In this document: positions 46,701 to 55,928 of the stretch, in pieces
Position numbering within the stretch: position 1 is the first letter of the stretch
How the letters are laid out: every line of letters starts with the position of its first letter
From: Blattamonas nauphoetae
Lineage: Eukaryota > Preaxostyla > Oxymonadida
Length of the DNA stretch: 64,000 nt
Assembly: GCA_033064195.1 (NCBI GenBank)
Contig: JARBJD010000067.1
Location: forward strand, 231,421-295,420
Reading direction: 5' to 3'
Notes under the pieces: generated by a model
What the model was told of the DNA's origin: nothing
The model's input: only the letters and a program-made list of their open reading frames with translations
Database searches by the model: none
Translations under genes and position numbers: made by a program

Positions 46701-47042
46701 CCGGAACTGTGTCGGCCGCTTGGCGAAAAGATTGATGTTGAGTCAGCGTTGGTGTTCAGCTTGGGATTGGTTCTGTGGGAGGTGTGGACAGGAGAAGTGC
46801 CTTGGAAAGAGATGGACGGAGCGAATGCAGGTCGTCAGAACGAGGGAGGAGTTCAGCCGAACCTGAAACTGGTGTTGGATGTGGAAGTGCGCTCACTTGT
46901 GGAGAAATGTCTGTCTTTCGACCCGAAAGATCGACCGAGCCTGAAAGAAGTGTTGAGTGTGTTGGGTGGGACAGAATCAGTGGCACCTGAACGAGAAACA
47001 ATTCTTCCCAAACCAAGTGATCCCCTCGACCTCCATTCTTGA
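40719..47042 (+). CDS. Receptor-like beta-helix/Ig pseudokinase C3
   Basis: Single-exon membrane protein of 2107 aa, the best-preserved member here. ATG at 40719 gives MTSFLVIVTVFLSTQSH (signal peptide); an upstream in-frame extension exists but lies in the block shared with C2 and is taken as untranslated. Beta-helix repeats (CAFVE/CFFHKC types) run to about residue 590. At least six Ig-like modules follow, opening with AEPPRIESV, HPPQITKL, LGPTLSSI, PEPIRITSAEC, PEPARIVG and LPPKITKM, then a membrane-proximal beta-helix. Membrane span near residue 1770 (WWIPLLISLVCLLLLIIVVV). The tail is a pseudokinase (WRAPEL, LVFSLGLVLWEVWTGEVPW, DPKDRPSL) lacking N-lobe and catalytic residues. Likely a surface receptor or adhesin that signals through partner kinases; inferred. 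Confidence 0.85.
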   Translation: MTSFLVIVTVFLSTQSHLPNTPNSIQSLLSADNESILEVDCHKPKILRLVDDVAVSSSIEIRSEELTLIGSNSRLLFQRDIEPSSAPSSWSRNEASPKPEQKPTPKVRNDGLSGAEFMFNVLNSTFSVSGVHAILNSERSGVCYVTGSTVHFSSSSITSTGDLSPFMVRMSRNEGKTLGSAIILTDVTHHSKSDHIAPFVGLIHPQSPLVSSPAIEKGDAVTGQAECITIVGTGLSLESKHLIGETGPLFSFDLTEQSSSLAASGYEMQIETSLLESTLVNVSSSSPFTPNKQSFGSEVTQLVVGSCVSCCTNHDSGTGMMSPNMGGNVVCLNTSFSSCIRLSNTEYDFTFENRTQTELGRLNNVTSDVTSVSFTLCTFNEMTVAAGSSYGGTAIFLWHTLSSLTVKTCFFHKCSCTASGDDGGAINFYCSSSNRRPFSVSDSSFTECSANDCGGSLLANEASSISIVSSFFELSSANRYGAVFLMSNDITISNTAFVECSATHSAGAVYINEVITLSLSFSQFRGCSSVKDPNGKDLYFFTNSSSQITSDMFSFCDSTSGAPNVYFRPDSHSDSKRIPQNSQTHTIKTVGVSFVGNEATVTVETDQAIRGTLNLLLDGSNVPRLVHVVFGDPLQFSTLGTVVVSSGTKGILPYATKYTYRKSTLVPFPSPAIHSAESFLLEDWNTTELVVKGVRLGEGSYWMLVEKDGKKWNITLIRSDSTTLNGTAPLYPSTAEGRLEWATEYKVTKVMWISQDGQTEEEVTLSDTITFTTPAEPPRIESVSCSLNGKKDVVIVELSGSALSSSGQTVVMAGSSGEISSSGALFNVTSTKCCVNFSIGSTEDSTHVVFGGRYDLLSVGSDSSSCIVNSGLFVNVPHPPQITKLTPETAVTTSSFVLSVSGSNLPSGKIFTVKLTTDYTFELSFVSETAGTSTIPIGGAEEVQYGTEYTIDSIIRKETGKDDEHILLSQTKFKTPLGPTLSSISCDFDYSNPDCVKLTLTTTRMPSEVFTLTLKTTQLPILTVELPVTSDDISAGFVLVEVYKKTNTLKYGTGYSIVGMASSSVTAVVSALPFTTPPEPIRITSAECSLGGAKQKSALVTLKGVKLGGDKDFNMRVRKMEGLMPIGGEIVLSGTLSGASSSTSHTHSVVIFGLPNPLLSFKTTYLITKFNVYGSVSVVDADVTFSVPPEPARIVGIDSRQLTKDRTVMIVSLKGSALLSRTGTVSLIDASTNCESSSDVNVVDNTHCIAEFSVGEEVKPDQLKYGEEYTLKGSWTESSGFQLEDGITLVVPLPPKITKMEIIFSNSLHTGCFLTLIGTDLIVGSSLNVTLNDSLFFIATVITPTEAISLELPIGWPTTLRHNTEYTITSIEAMNEADGKIHFTSALSNTTGSLSHPFVVYVDSGSSSDSSLFCGDFDRPCFSIEDGWKIVNGVGIASFSISIICNTTQTEQVRILSHHRVVIESGPSTKPELFVSPSTKLEEEGMVDVSGGRLWIHQVDVVLSDSPSLIFIRMVEGHLSIETCSLVGPKGTPASTNIDSSTVLCAWTTGILNLVNSTTTITSTQMTRLSQGAITMKGGSLTIECGIFHDNSPLSTPFPSLRRNIRCSDGGEIEIGSLSGGDGMETPSAWLTVNDCALAAKESISRSPFFIPTLSSSSTSTLNKTSQAFDLTMEGTTLIPCSLFFEVFEKKKDGMEGQKVQIGLSEESTESFNETHIKISLPLSFMSTFEKSLEWRGRLVFGKNETTPSSFVIQKNSAERLAQAVKENMKWWIPLLISLVCLLLLIIVVVFICWRRRKQNKQRKNKTIKTEELDEDEAYRMELEQKMEETTPQKSVDHLIDLTDTRLSTHNSDPTSTSTPIEHQYVEVLGESGEVGVVDWMKADTLFDVLHRPEKKRTIEKKELSRKIVKGLIRVLGEHPTSEISTRFSPLWVLLNKNMVQLRLATIPEGQQEGEQEIPNDTQHKKEGELADSFFGGRLSAVKSRTVEGQRWRAPELCRPLGEKIDVESALVFSLGLVLWEVWTGEVPWKEMDGANAGRQNEGGVQPNLKLVLDVEVRSLVEKCLSFDPKDRPSLKEVLSVLGGTESVAPERETILPKPSDPLDLHS

Positions 47043-47812
47043 TTACACTTCATTCATTCTTTCTTTCTCAACTGACATTTTAAAGTCACATTCTCTTCTG
47101 GACATGAAGACTCTGACACGTCATTCATTCACTTTTTCTTCGATCTATATCACCACTTTACTCTTCATTGCCTCTTCAATCTGTCTTGTTTCTTTCTTCT
47201 TCTTTGTCTCACCGATCTGTATTGGTTTATTCTTATTTTGGTTGGACATCTCTTGAGTAGTTTTCAGTCCGTCATCATTTCCTTCCAACCCGCGTTCGTT
47301 CATCCTTTCCTTCGTCGTCTTGATTTGGCTTCACTGCTTCTTCTGTGCCTGTTCTCGTTTCGTGTTCGTTTGATCTGACGACTATCAATGAAGCACTGCT
47401 TTCGCTGCATCTTCCACAACACTTCACGTCTCCGGGTTGATGTTGATCGGCTCGTTTGAGTCTTGTCCCCGTTTTGAGGTCACATCACGGCATTCACAGG
47501 TCTGATAATCATAACCTCATTTATGCTGAAAACGGTGAATATTTTCAAAGAATTATCCATGATAGTGGTGAATGTCCAGACAATCGATCCGATCCAACCA
47601 CATTTAAGGATTTCACTCTTCAAGGCTCAACAAACGGTTTTCACTCTTCGTGGTTGACTTCAGACTCAGATAGATTAACTTTTCTGTCTGATTCAAAAAT
47701 AGTATTGACAGTTGGCACTTTTTTACGACGACATCTCGAAGTGATCCTAAGAAGAGCTCGACAAGTACCCTCAAAACAATTTTTGTTCTGAATATCGACT
47801 CAAACACAACCG
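47043..47812. other. C3 downstream / A5 upstream spacer
   Basis: No gene recognised in about 770 bp. The part up to about 47440 is the 3' flank duplicated from C1. The rest precedes the A5 start and should contain its promoter. Confidence 0.4.
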
Positions 47813-50800
47813 ATGGATAAGATCAAGCCGTTTCATACGAAGATTCAGCAAATACAATTCCTGCTCTCGAACGATCAACTCTTGCACCATTCCACAGAAA
47901 CAAATGCAGAAATGGCTGAATGTTGGGACGATGTTCCTGAAACTCTTCCCAACTATCCTCTGCTTGTGTGGCATGATTTCACATCATCAAACAATTCCGA
48001 AAACTCTCTTCTGGAGCACCACAGCTTTAAAACGTTGGCATCTCTCGTCGCTTCTAAATGCGAAGATAGAGAAGTTGTTGAATGGACAGTATGATTTCAC
48101 TTTCTTGGTTATATACGATTTTGTTTTTTTATATCTTCTATCTCTGTTTCTGTCGTTTTTCAGGCTTTGTTGGAATGGTTCATCTGTGCCGTGATTGGAC
48201 TTGAATCAAAAGCTTCATTGTGCGGTGAGTTGTTTCACTTCGATTGGGATGATGTTATGGTTGATGAACTTGGGACAGTTCGGATTCGTTTGTCATTTTC
48301 TTTGACTTTCATCTGTTACAGATCTCTCCGCCTCGCATTCTGGTTCGTCTCCTCCCCATTCCCCACAAACCTTCTCTGATGGCGTTGTTCGCCTCTCACA
48401 GCTTTTTCTCGACCTGATTCGTCAACTTTCCTTGTCAAACTGCCTCTCCAAGATCATCGACAAACATTTTATTGTCAACATGGTTCCCTCCCTTCTTCAC
48501 CATTTCATCAATCACCTCATCGTCACTGGCACACTCCTTCCAACCTGTCATCAGTGTGAGATCGACAAAATCGTCAAAATGTGCATCCCCGACGACAACG
48601 ATCCAATGCTCATCGATTTCGATCTCCAAAAGTTCATGTTGGGGATGATCGCGAATGTCTACACCGTTGTTCATATTCTGGAAAACAAAGGACTCGTCAA
48701 TACCACTGTTCGGCTGACTGAAATTAAAGTTCATGATAACTCACCACAATACCACAAATTCGTTACACTACTCCATCCTGAGTTCACCGAGATTAAAGCG
48801 CAGTTTGATCAGGATTTGTTTGAAGAAGCGAAACGGATCTCATTGTGGAAAGAGCTGCTCCAGAAGTTTGCATCGGGGGAGGAAGTTCAGGTGTGTTCTC
48901 CTCATTTTCACAGATTGTGCACTTTTTCAGAAAGACAAATCGTTCATCACATCTTCCATCTTCAGACCGACTCTGCTCTCCCTCCAAGCGAAGTTCCAAC
49001 GTCTGGCATCGTCGGTGGATGGATCAGACGAAACAATACAATCTCAACATTCATCGAACCCTTCTCTTCGGACTCTCTCGTCGTCCACCCAGTTGAAGCA
49101 AGAATCCCTCCAGTTGGTGGCCCTCCTTCATTCTCTCATCACATCTCCACCACATCCCTCTCTCCACAAACAGGCTAAATATGACGCCTTCGACTCGAAA
49201 GTCTCACTCTATCACTTGGGAGATCTCGATCCAACCGAAAAGTTCCACTCCTCCATTTTCGACGAGGACGACAACGAGAATCTGGTTAGTTGGCTTGTTC
49301 GTTGTCGAGATACATGCGATCTCGTTGGAGCTGAGGCGTGCATCCGAGACACTTCGACATTTCTCGATCGAACAATCTCTGCTCTCGGCAGCTCCAATTC
49401 TCTCGTCCGCACGGCTGCACTATCACTTTACAGCAAACTCAAAAACTGGTCAGGGCTCACCTCTCAGCTGCCTCGTCTGTGGTCTCGACTCAGCTCTGCC
49501 TTCCGCGATGGTCACGTTGAAGAGCAAGACGCCCTGATTCAAATGTCGACGACATGGATTACCCAGACAATCAAGGGAGCAACTCCAACACCGTTCCCAG
49601 TGTCTCGCTTTGATTGGGATGGTCTTTTCTCTGCAGACTTAAATGCCAGCGATTCATTTCATGTTTCGATCATTCTGATCATGTCACTCCGTCATCGTTC
49701 GATTGAAGACCAGATTGATCTAGTCGAAGCAAATCGAATCCTTCTCTCATTCGAACACCACCAACACGCCGTTGCTCGAATCAACTCTGATTTTGATGCC
49801 GTCGCCCGAACGGAGAGCAGTAAGGAATTATGTGAATTCCTCATCTCCTTCTCGCTGGCGATCACCCTTCAGATTAAAGGCGACTTCCCATCTCCTGGAA
49901 CCGCTTTTCTCACGACACATCCTGAAATTGATATCAGCCAATTCATTCTTCTCCGCATCGACAAAAGACTCTTCCTCTGCCTCCACTCACTCAACCAAAA
50001 CCAACCACACCAGCCTCCTCTTGACCTCATCTTCGAACGGATTCTCCGAATGAACCCTCTCAGCTTCCTGGACCTTTCTTCTTCTAATGATTTCAAAGAT
50101 CCACCCACTCTCCACAACACGGCGTTGTGTGGTTTCCATGCTCTCTGTCGACGAGGAGTGCACATCGATCTTTTCGAATATGAGGTCATCAAGGCAGGAC
50201 ACCATCTGTACAACTGTCTTTGGATGTTTGTAACTCCTCTCATCTCCATAACGTTCCATCTCTTTCTCTATTTCCCTCCACCTCTCGTCGTTCGCTTGTT
50301 TCTTCCAAATCTGTGGTGTGAGCGGATTGCTTCCGTGGCATTCGATCCTTTGAGAATGGTGATGTCAACACTGCTCGCTGTCACGGCCCCTTTCGGCGAT
50401 TGCCTCAGTCTGAAAGAGCTGTACCGATCAGTTCGATCCCGATGCCAGATCGACAACGTTAACTCAACAGAATCTGGTATCGCACTTCGTTGTAGATCTC
50501 TCGAACTGCTGAACATCCCAAGTGGGTTCGGATCTGCACTTGCTCATTTAAACCCTCGCATCACTGTCCATCCCTCCGACAACCAAGTTCAACCACACTT
50601 GTCTTCCGATGAATCTCACCTCTCTTCTCGCATCCTCACCGCCGTGTATGGATACCTGTCGGATCAAGCGAGAAGTATGAGTGATGGAATCTCTCTGATG
50701 GGGGCCTTGCTTCGAGATTTGAATGGAGCCAGTTTGCCATTTGGATGTTCATCCTCTCTTTAGAAGCACATACAATTGTGTTTGATCAGGTTACGCCTCA

Positions 50801-52215
50801 AGTGATGTGTAAGGGACTTCTGTTTGTCTTCTTGACTCTCTCATATCTTCAGCGCTCCAATTCCGGCAGCTGTTTCGGTCTTCTTATAGTCCCGTGTTAA
50901 ACCCGGACATGTTGTTTAAACCGAACGAAGCCCATTTCAGACACGTTTTGTATTTTATCATCCATTTCTTGCAATCTTTTGTCTTGTTACTGCTTATTCG
51001 ATTGAAAGGAGATGAATATGGGATAAAATTCAAAATCAAGTGTTCTATGTGCTTCATAGATCATTTTCTTCACTATACCCGTTCACAGCCACCGATTCTT
51101 CTGCGACTACATCTCGATCTCCGCACATTCTTCTTTTTCAAGGGTAAAACACAGTCAGGTTTTCCTTTATGTTGTCAGCTTCTGACTAGATTCTTCTCAA
51201 CCTAATTAATCTGTTACAGCTTCAAAAAGGCATTTATACGGCTCTATTCGATCACTTTTCAATGTCTAGATGGTATCAAGTGACTTGCCGACTCTCCGAT
51301 CCTCATTGAGCAAGAAGCACACGAATCATCCTGGGTTGAAATTGCTGAATGACCGAGCGTTGTACCCAGTGCTCTCATTCATGTCAAACATTCTTTTGGC
51401 GGATATAGATCGTCGACATCGGATTGGAGGCGACTGTTTTCGCGATCGATCGTTGCGGATGAACTATACAACAAAATGCGGACACGCATTGACTCGGTGC
51501 GATAAAAAGATAAGTGTTTCAACCGGTCCAACAGCAGAATCAATGAAATGCTCATAGTAGAGACTTCAGTCCTAACGAAAAGAAACGAGCAGCCAAACGA
51601 AAAGAAGAACCATTGTTCGCTCTTCCGAGTGATCAATGATGCCTATTCATACTAGAAAACAATGTGGTTACATTTCGACGACAGTCATCAGCTACATTAC
51701 AACCTCGGAGAGAATCAGAAGAAAATTGAATTTTACACTGATCTAAACTGGATAAATGATTTAAATTTGTTCACTTCACAACTCTTTGAATTCATTCCTT
51801 CAATTTCATGCAAATCAAGGTGTCAATTGAACAAAAGCACGAGTCAATGGTCTGATCAAAGCTAACTTGTCGAAAAAGGGGAATTTAGATGTCCCAATCA
51901 ACTGGAACATTGAAGGGAGTCCTTTCTGATGGACCATGATCTTCGTTCGGTTTCATCAACAAGTCCGGGTTTTACACGCGACTATTAGACATTTTGAGGA
52001 GATGTGTGTGTCTGGGCAGCTCAGTGATTCTTCAGCAAACTCTGAATTATGGAGTGTTGGACTGTGTGATTCGAGCAGTGTCTGAATCATCGTTTTTGGA
52101 GGACTACGAAAACGGGATTTGTGTGATTGGGACTCTGCTTCGTTCGATTCGTGATTGTGGGAACAGACATGACGTGATCGTCCACGACTTCTCTCCCCTT
52201 CTCTCCCAAACATGA
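47813..52215 (+). CDS. FDEADN-family protein A5, last exon split by element Y
   Basis: Plus-strand family member, predicted 1008 aa without element Y. Exons: 47813-48088, 48164-48224, 48322-48890, 48931-50731, 50764-50821 and 50853-50886 continued at 51988-52215. Introns are 75, 97, 40, 32 and 31 bp, at A1/A2 positions and phases, and the total is a multiple of three. Markers: REVVEWT then ALLEWFICAVIG, KFHSSIFDEDDNEN, SALGSSNSLVRTAAL, FPPPLVVRLFLPNLW, TAPFGDCLSLKELYRSVR, VTPQVMCKGLL, VIRAVSESSFLEDYENG, ending HDFSPLLSQT. Soluble, Leu/Ser-rich and solenoid-like (inferred). Element Y supplies a stop at once, removing the last ~76 residues. If intron 4 is retained, the frame instead ends at 50763. 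Confidence 0.75.
50887..51984. mobile_element. TTA-duplicating TIR element Y in A5
   Basis: A 1,098-bp element flanked by TTA (50884-50886, 51985-51987). TIRs of about 40 bp begin TAG, with blocks AAACCCGGAC and AAACCGAACGAAG matching in inverse near the right end (51944-51984). The interior is AT-rich with no recognisable protein. The duplication size and TAG...CTA ends put it with elements X and Z; PIF/Harbinger-like is the best guess. Confidence 0.75.
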
Positions 52216-52287
52216 TAAGAGTGAGACAGACCAGCCAAGAGACACGGAAAAAGTGGTATCCCGCTGATTCTGGCCAAACTGTCGACA

Positions 52288-52614
52288 TGTCTTCTCTTCT
52301 CAGAGAATGCAGGATGATCCTCGCTGTTGGCGATGGAGTTGTCTCTTCATTCTCGTCCTCTCATCGTATTCATCTGCTTTCTGACATCTTTTCTTTCGGA
52401 TCGATTGTCATCTTCTTTTCAGGCTCCGTTTCATTTTCTCATCAACCCACTCTCTTCTGAGAGGAGGTTTGTGGATTGTGTGGAAGCACTTAAAGTCACT
52501 GGAGTGCCATTATCACTTCTGTTTACTTCCGTTCCTCTTTTGGCGAGTTTTCAGAAACTAATAACTCTCTACAAACACAACAATGAACAATTAGAGACAA
52601 AGTGCGATGAATAA
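52288..52614 (+). CDS. Small hypothetical gene, possibly two exons
   Basis: An ATG at 52288 opens MSSLLRECRMILAVGDGVVS. A pyrimidine run ending TTTTCAG at about 52422 precedes a coding-like stretch APFHFLINPLSSERRFVDCV ... LASFQKLITLYKHNN ending at 52614. The donor site is uncertain. No known domain. It could be a scrap of a larger family. Confidence 0.25.
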
Positions 52615-52682
52615 CATATACAACAGTCATGATTCGTTCCCATTCTACGGGAGAAGGACAACGCTTAGGGTCAGTCACAATT

Positions 52683-53030
52683 CTATGAACTGCCTGAATT
52701 CGTCCAATCATACCCCTGTCTCGCCCCATTATCGTAGATACGAGGAGACGAGCTTCGGCTGGTGCAGTTCACAAAGCTGGACGCTGTCACGTTCGAGCCC
52801 AGGCGCTCGAAGTAAATGTCGTGTCCCAGTCTTCCTTGATTGGCGAAGGTGACGTTAGTGTAGGATGTATTCTTCAGTTCTGAACCTGATGGACGGTCGA
52901 CAAAAACGCCACCGCCTCTGAAGGCAGTGTTGGCGATAAATTGGCAATTTCTGGCAAATAATGCGTTGTACCCTCCAGCAAGATAGAGCCCGCCTCCATC
53001 GCGGGTTCCGGTGTTGTTGGCGACGATCAT
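52683..53030 (-). pseudogene. Beta-helix protein fragment
   Basis: A 115-codon frame with polymorphic-repeat motifs typical of right-handed beta-helices (NNTGTRDGGGLYLAGG, NCQFIANTAFRGGGVFV, ASSFVNCTS). The pattern GGGxY/GGGVF resembles adhesin-like beta-helix proteins and differs from C1-C3. No signal peptide, no downstream domains: a fragment. Confidence 0.5.
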
Positions 53031-53141
53031 ACTGACGACACGATCGATCTCAGACGTTAATCACGAGCTTCTCGGAAACTGAAAACAGACAGAAACTGGA
53101 GGATCAGAATTCTCTTCTCCAAAGTGTCACTTCACTAATTG

Positions 53142-53961
53142 CTATGCTTTTCTGATGAAGTTGGGATAATATGAGTAATCTGAGAAGGAAATAGAGCATA
53201 CTGTGGATAAAATACTTGGTGGAATGATGATCTCCCCTTTCTTCGTGTTCATTTTAATTTGCCGACCCATCGAAACCAACTGATTGTCAATCAAGAGACA
53301 AGGAGATGGGTTCGAGGAGAGTTGAGCGGATCGACTTGACGATTTGAAGTACGGGGACACAGCAGAGAAGGTCGATGCAATGAGGAGTGCTCAGCCAGAC
53401 CATTCATCCGATCCAAACTCTTCCAATTCGAACTTGGTGATGGCAGAGACGAGCACAAGATTCGAGGTGTCCTTCACTCGTTGTAGACGAGCGATGAGGT
53501 GTCCTCTCTCATTTGGATGAAGGAACAGTGGGTGCATGTGATGGGAGTGATGGCAGAGATGTGTTTGGAGTCTTGTGTGACAAGAAGGAGGTGAGTTCGG
53601 TGATGGATCAGACAGATGCGAGAGTTCGTTTCCGCATCGCTCATCTGTGCAGTGGAATGGAGTGTCCACCATCGCCCTATGTTCAGCGATGAGAAGGGCA
53701 AACACTGAAGCGATTGAGGCGTCGAGGATATTTGCAGCTGTGGACAGGCACGCGTCCAAAGTCCAGTTCGGCCAAAGTGCCAACCCTGATGTGGTGGGAT
53801 TTGGGGACCATGTTTTGGAGTGTCCCAACTGACCGAGACTGCTGTACTCCAATCCAAGTCCCGGAGAGTCGTTTCGAAGCAATCAGCTGCTTCGATTTTG
53901 ACGCTATCACTTTCACCATACTAACGAAATCCAATTCCCGAGAAACTGCAGTATTCCACAA
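53142..53961 (-). pseudogene. Unidentified coding-like remnant
   Basis: Coding-like sequence spread over different minus-strand frames: LAELDFGRVPVHSCKYPRRL near 53730, NSRICLIHHRTHLLLVTQDS near 53590, HPNERGHLIARLQRVKDTSN near 53480, and LLIDNQLVSMGRQIKMNTKK near 53260. The blade-like spacing hints at a beta-propeller, but no repeat is clear. Either a multi-exon gene I could not resolve or a decayed one. Confidence 0.25.
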
Positions 53962-54190
53962 AGATGAGCCGATAGCTGGAGAAAAGTGGAACGGAATGTG
54001 ATTTGCAGTTGTGAGCAGGCGAGATCACATCGACGTGTTGGAGACAGCGAGCCAGACTGATAAAACAAGTTTTGATGTCAGAATCCGAGTGAAATGGAGA
54101 CAGAGGCAGATCTTGAATCAATCCGTGTTCGTGACAGTCTCATTGAGGATGGACATGGAATAGTTGGATCTGAGGGATCGAGACGAGAAG

Positions 54191-55231
54191 TTAGCCTTCA
54201 TCATTGTGTCGCAGTGGTCGAAGAGAGTTCATTCCCAAATATTTCACGGTTTCGAATGAATAGACCCTCAGATAGTATCCATTCATCGATGATTGGTCGG
54301 GAAGCTGTGCTTGTTCGAGATGATTTCCGAACCCTTCCTGTTCGAGTGTCTGCAGCAATATTCTCCCTCTGCGCCAAGTTTCAGCTCTATTCCCCTTCCA
54401 TGTGCCGATATAGTTGTGCACAAGCCAGATGACGAATTGGTTTGTGGTCTCAGATTCTACTTTTGAGAGAAGTGACTGGAAGGCCATTGGGATGCGAGAA
54501 GAACAAATGAAATCCAGCGTTGGTTGGTGGAATGGACTAACTCCAAATATTGTGGTTAGTAAAATGAATGCGTCTTTGCATTCAGTGATCCATGATGAGA
54601 TGTGATGATTGCGACTGATCTGGACGAGAGATGGTTCAATTGGAATCAACACTTCACGCAACACCAGATTTCGGATTGATTCAGGGTGAATGTTGGAAGT
54701 GGTGGAAAGGTATTGGATCGGGCCTGGGTCGGCCAGCAAGACTCCAATTCGAAGAATGCAAGCTATGTCCAACATGATGTCTTTGTCCTCAACCACAGAA
54801 AGATCTCGCAGAGAGGGTGTTGCAAGAATTCCGGGAAAGAATTTGGAGGACACAAGGTCCAGTTTGAGGGATGATGAACTGGAATTCAGACAATTGTGAA
54901 TGAATGTGAGAGTGTCCTTTAAAATCGATGTATGGGACGTAGAGACGAGCACAGTCATTAAATCTACAAACACTGTAGCGGGATCGGTGGAATCTTGTCC
55001 AATGGCCTTCAAAAAGTCATCGATAGTTTGGTGATTGATTTTCCGATTTATTGAAGAAAGGAATCTTGAAGATTTGCTGACAAGCTCGTCATCAAACGGG
55101 TATCCATCTCTGACAATGGAAACAAGAGAGATGAAGGGTCGGGCAACAGAATCAACTGTGATTGGATCATCTGGAGTCCATTTCAGAAATGGAGAGGATG
55201 CTGGACCAATAAGGTGAAAGTGAGAAGACAA
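54191..55231 (-). CDS. Family B helical-repeat-like protein B2
   Basis: Intact 346-aa frame starting MSSHFHLIGPASSPFLKWTP. It shares the family B layout with B1: SPFLKW near the N-terminus, ISLVSIVRDG, FVDLMTVLVSTSHTS, LREVLIPIEPSLVQISRNHH, FGVSPFHQPTLDFI and the C-terminal VKYLGMNSL (B1: WNNLLGMN). Sequence identity to B1 is low but the motif order is kept. No membrane span. Function unknown; probably a soluble alpha-solenoid. Confidence 0.75.
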   Translation of the reverse strand: MSSHFHLIGPASSPFLKWTPDDPITVDSVARPFISLVSIVRDGYPFDDELVSKSSRFLSSINRKINHQTIDDFLKAIGQDSTDPATVFVDLMTVLVSTSHTSILKDTLTFIHNCLNSSSSSLKLDLVSSKFFPGILATPSLRDLSVVEDKDIMLDIACILRIGVLLADPGPIQYLSTTSNIHPESIRNLVLREVLIPIEPSLVQISRNHHISSWITECKDAFILLTTIFGVSPFHQPTLDFICSSRIPMAFQSLLSKVESETTNQFVIWLVHNYIGTWKGNRAETWRRGRILLQTLEQEGFGNHLEQAQLPDQSSMNGYYLRVYSFETVKYLGMNSLRPLRHNDEG

Positions 55232-55928
55232 TCATGGATACTTTCTGATAAGGTCATTGTTAAGTAAATTTTGACTCAACTTACGGACAATAGAGATGAA
55301 CAACTTGTTGAGAACACTTCGATGGGACGATCGAAACACCCGATTCGAGTGAGCGACAATTCAAGGCTCTTCTAGCAAATCGGACTCCTGTCACGACATT
55401 CACGTGAAGAATAAGGGAAGATCTTCAGAAACAGCTTCATGGGATGGCTAAGAAACTCCAAGTTGAAACAAAAAGTGTTGGAAAGGGAATGATGGATTGC
55501 GAGATAAACCAGGACATTGATTGACGTGACAACACAACAAAAAGGGAGTGACAAGGATCGTCGATCATTCTTAATTCGTTCATCGACGAATGAAAAGTGA
55601 GAAGCGTTGATTCTGTCTGATAGGAAAACTCTTTTGTCACGTCTCGTTTCATACTCGAGTGCGACGCGTGCATATCCGAATGGGAATCGATTAAACCATG
55701 TGAAACAACAGCTACGGTTATCTTGTTTCGATCCTTCAAAATGTGAATATTCTCGACACGAAATGATATTTCAACCTTCCTTCACCAACTCACCCATCTG
55801 AAAACAAATAAATGATCCCATGTTTTAACTGATGCTCGATCTTACCAATAGATGAGATAATCTGTAATGTAAGGTGAATTGATAGCGAAAAGAACCGAAC
55901 TGATCGACATTAACGCATAAAGGAATAT
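55232..55928. other. Spacer between B2 and the nitroreductase gene
   Basis: About 700 bp with short frames on both strands (for example 55437-55739 minus), none with a recognisable domain. No gene supported. Confidence 0.35.

Noticed and set aside
50764-50886. A5 ending at the TAG at 50761-50763
   Set aside because: That stop lies at the end of a 32-bp intron. Splicing two short introns continues the frame into blocks conserved in A1 and A2.
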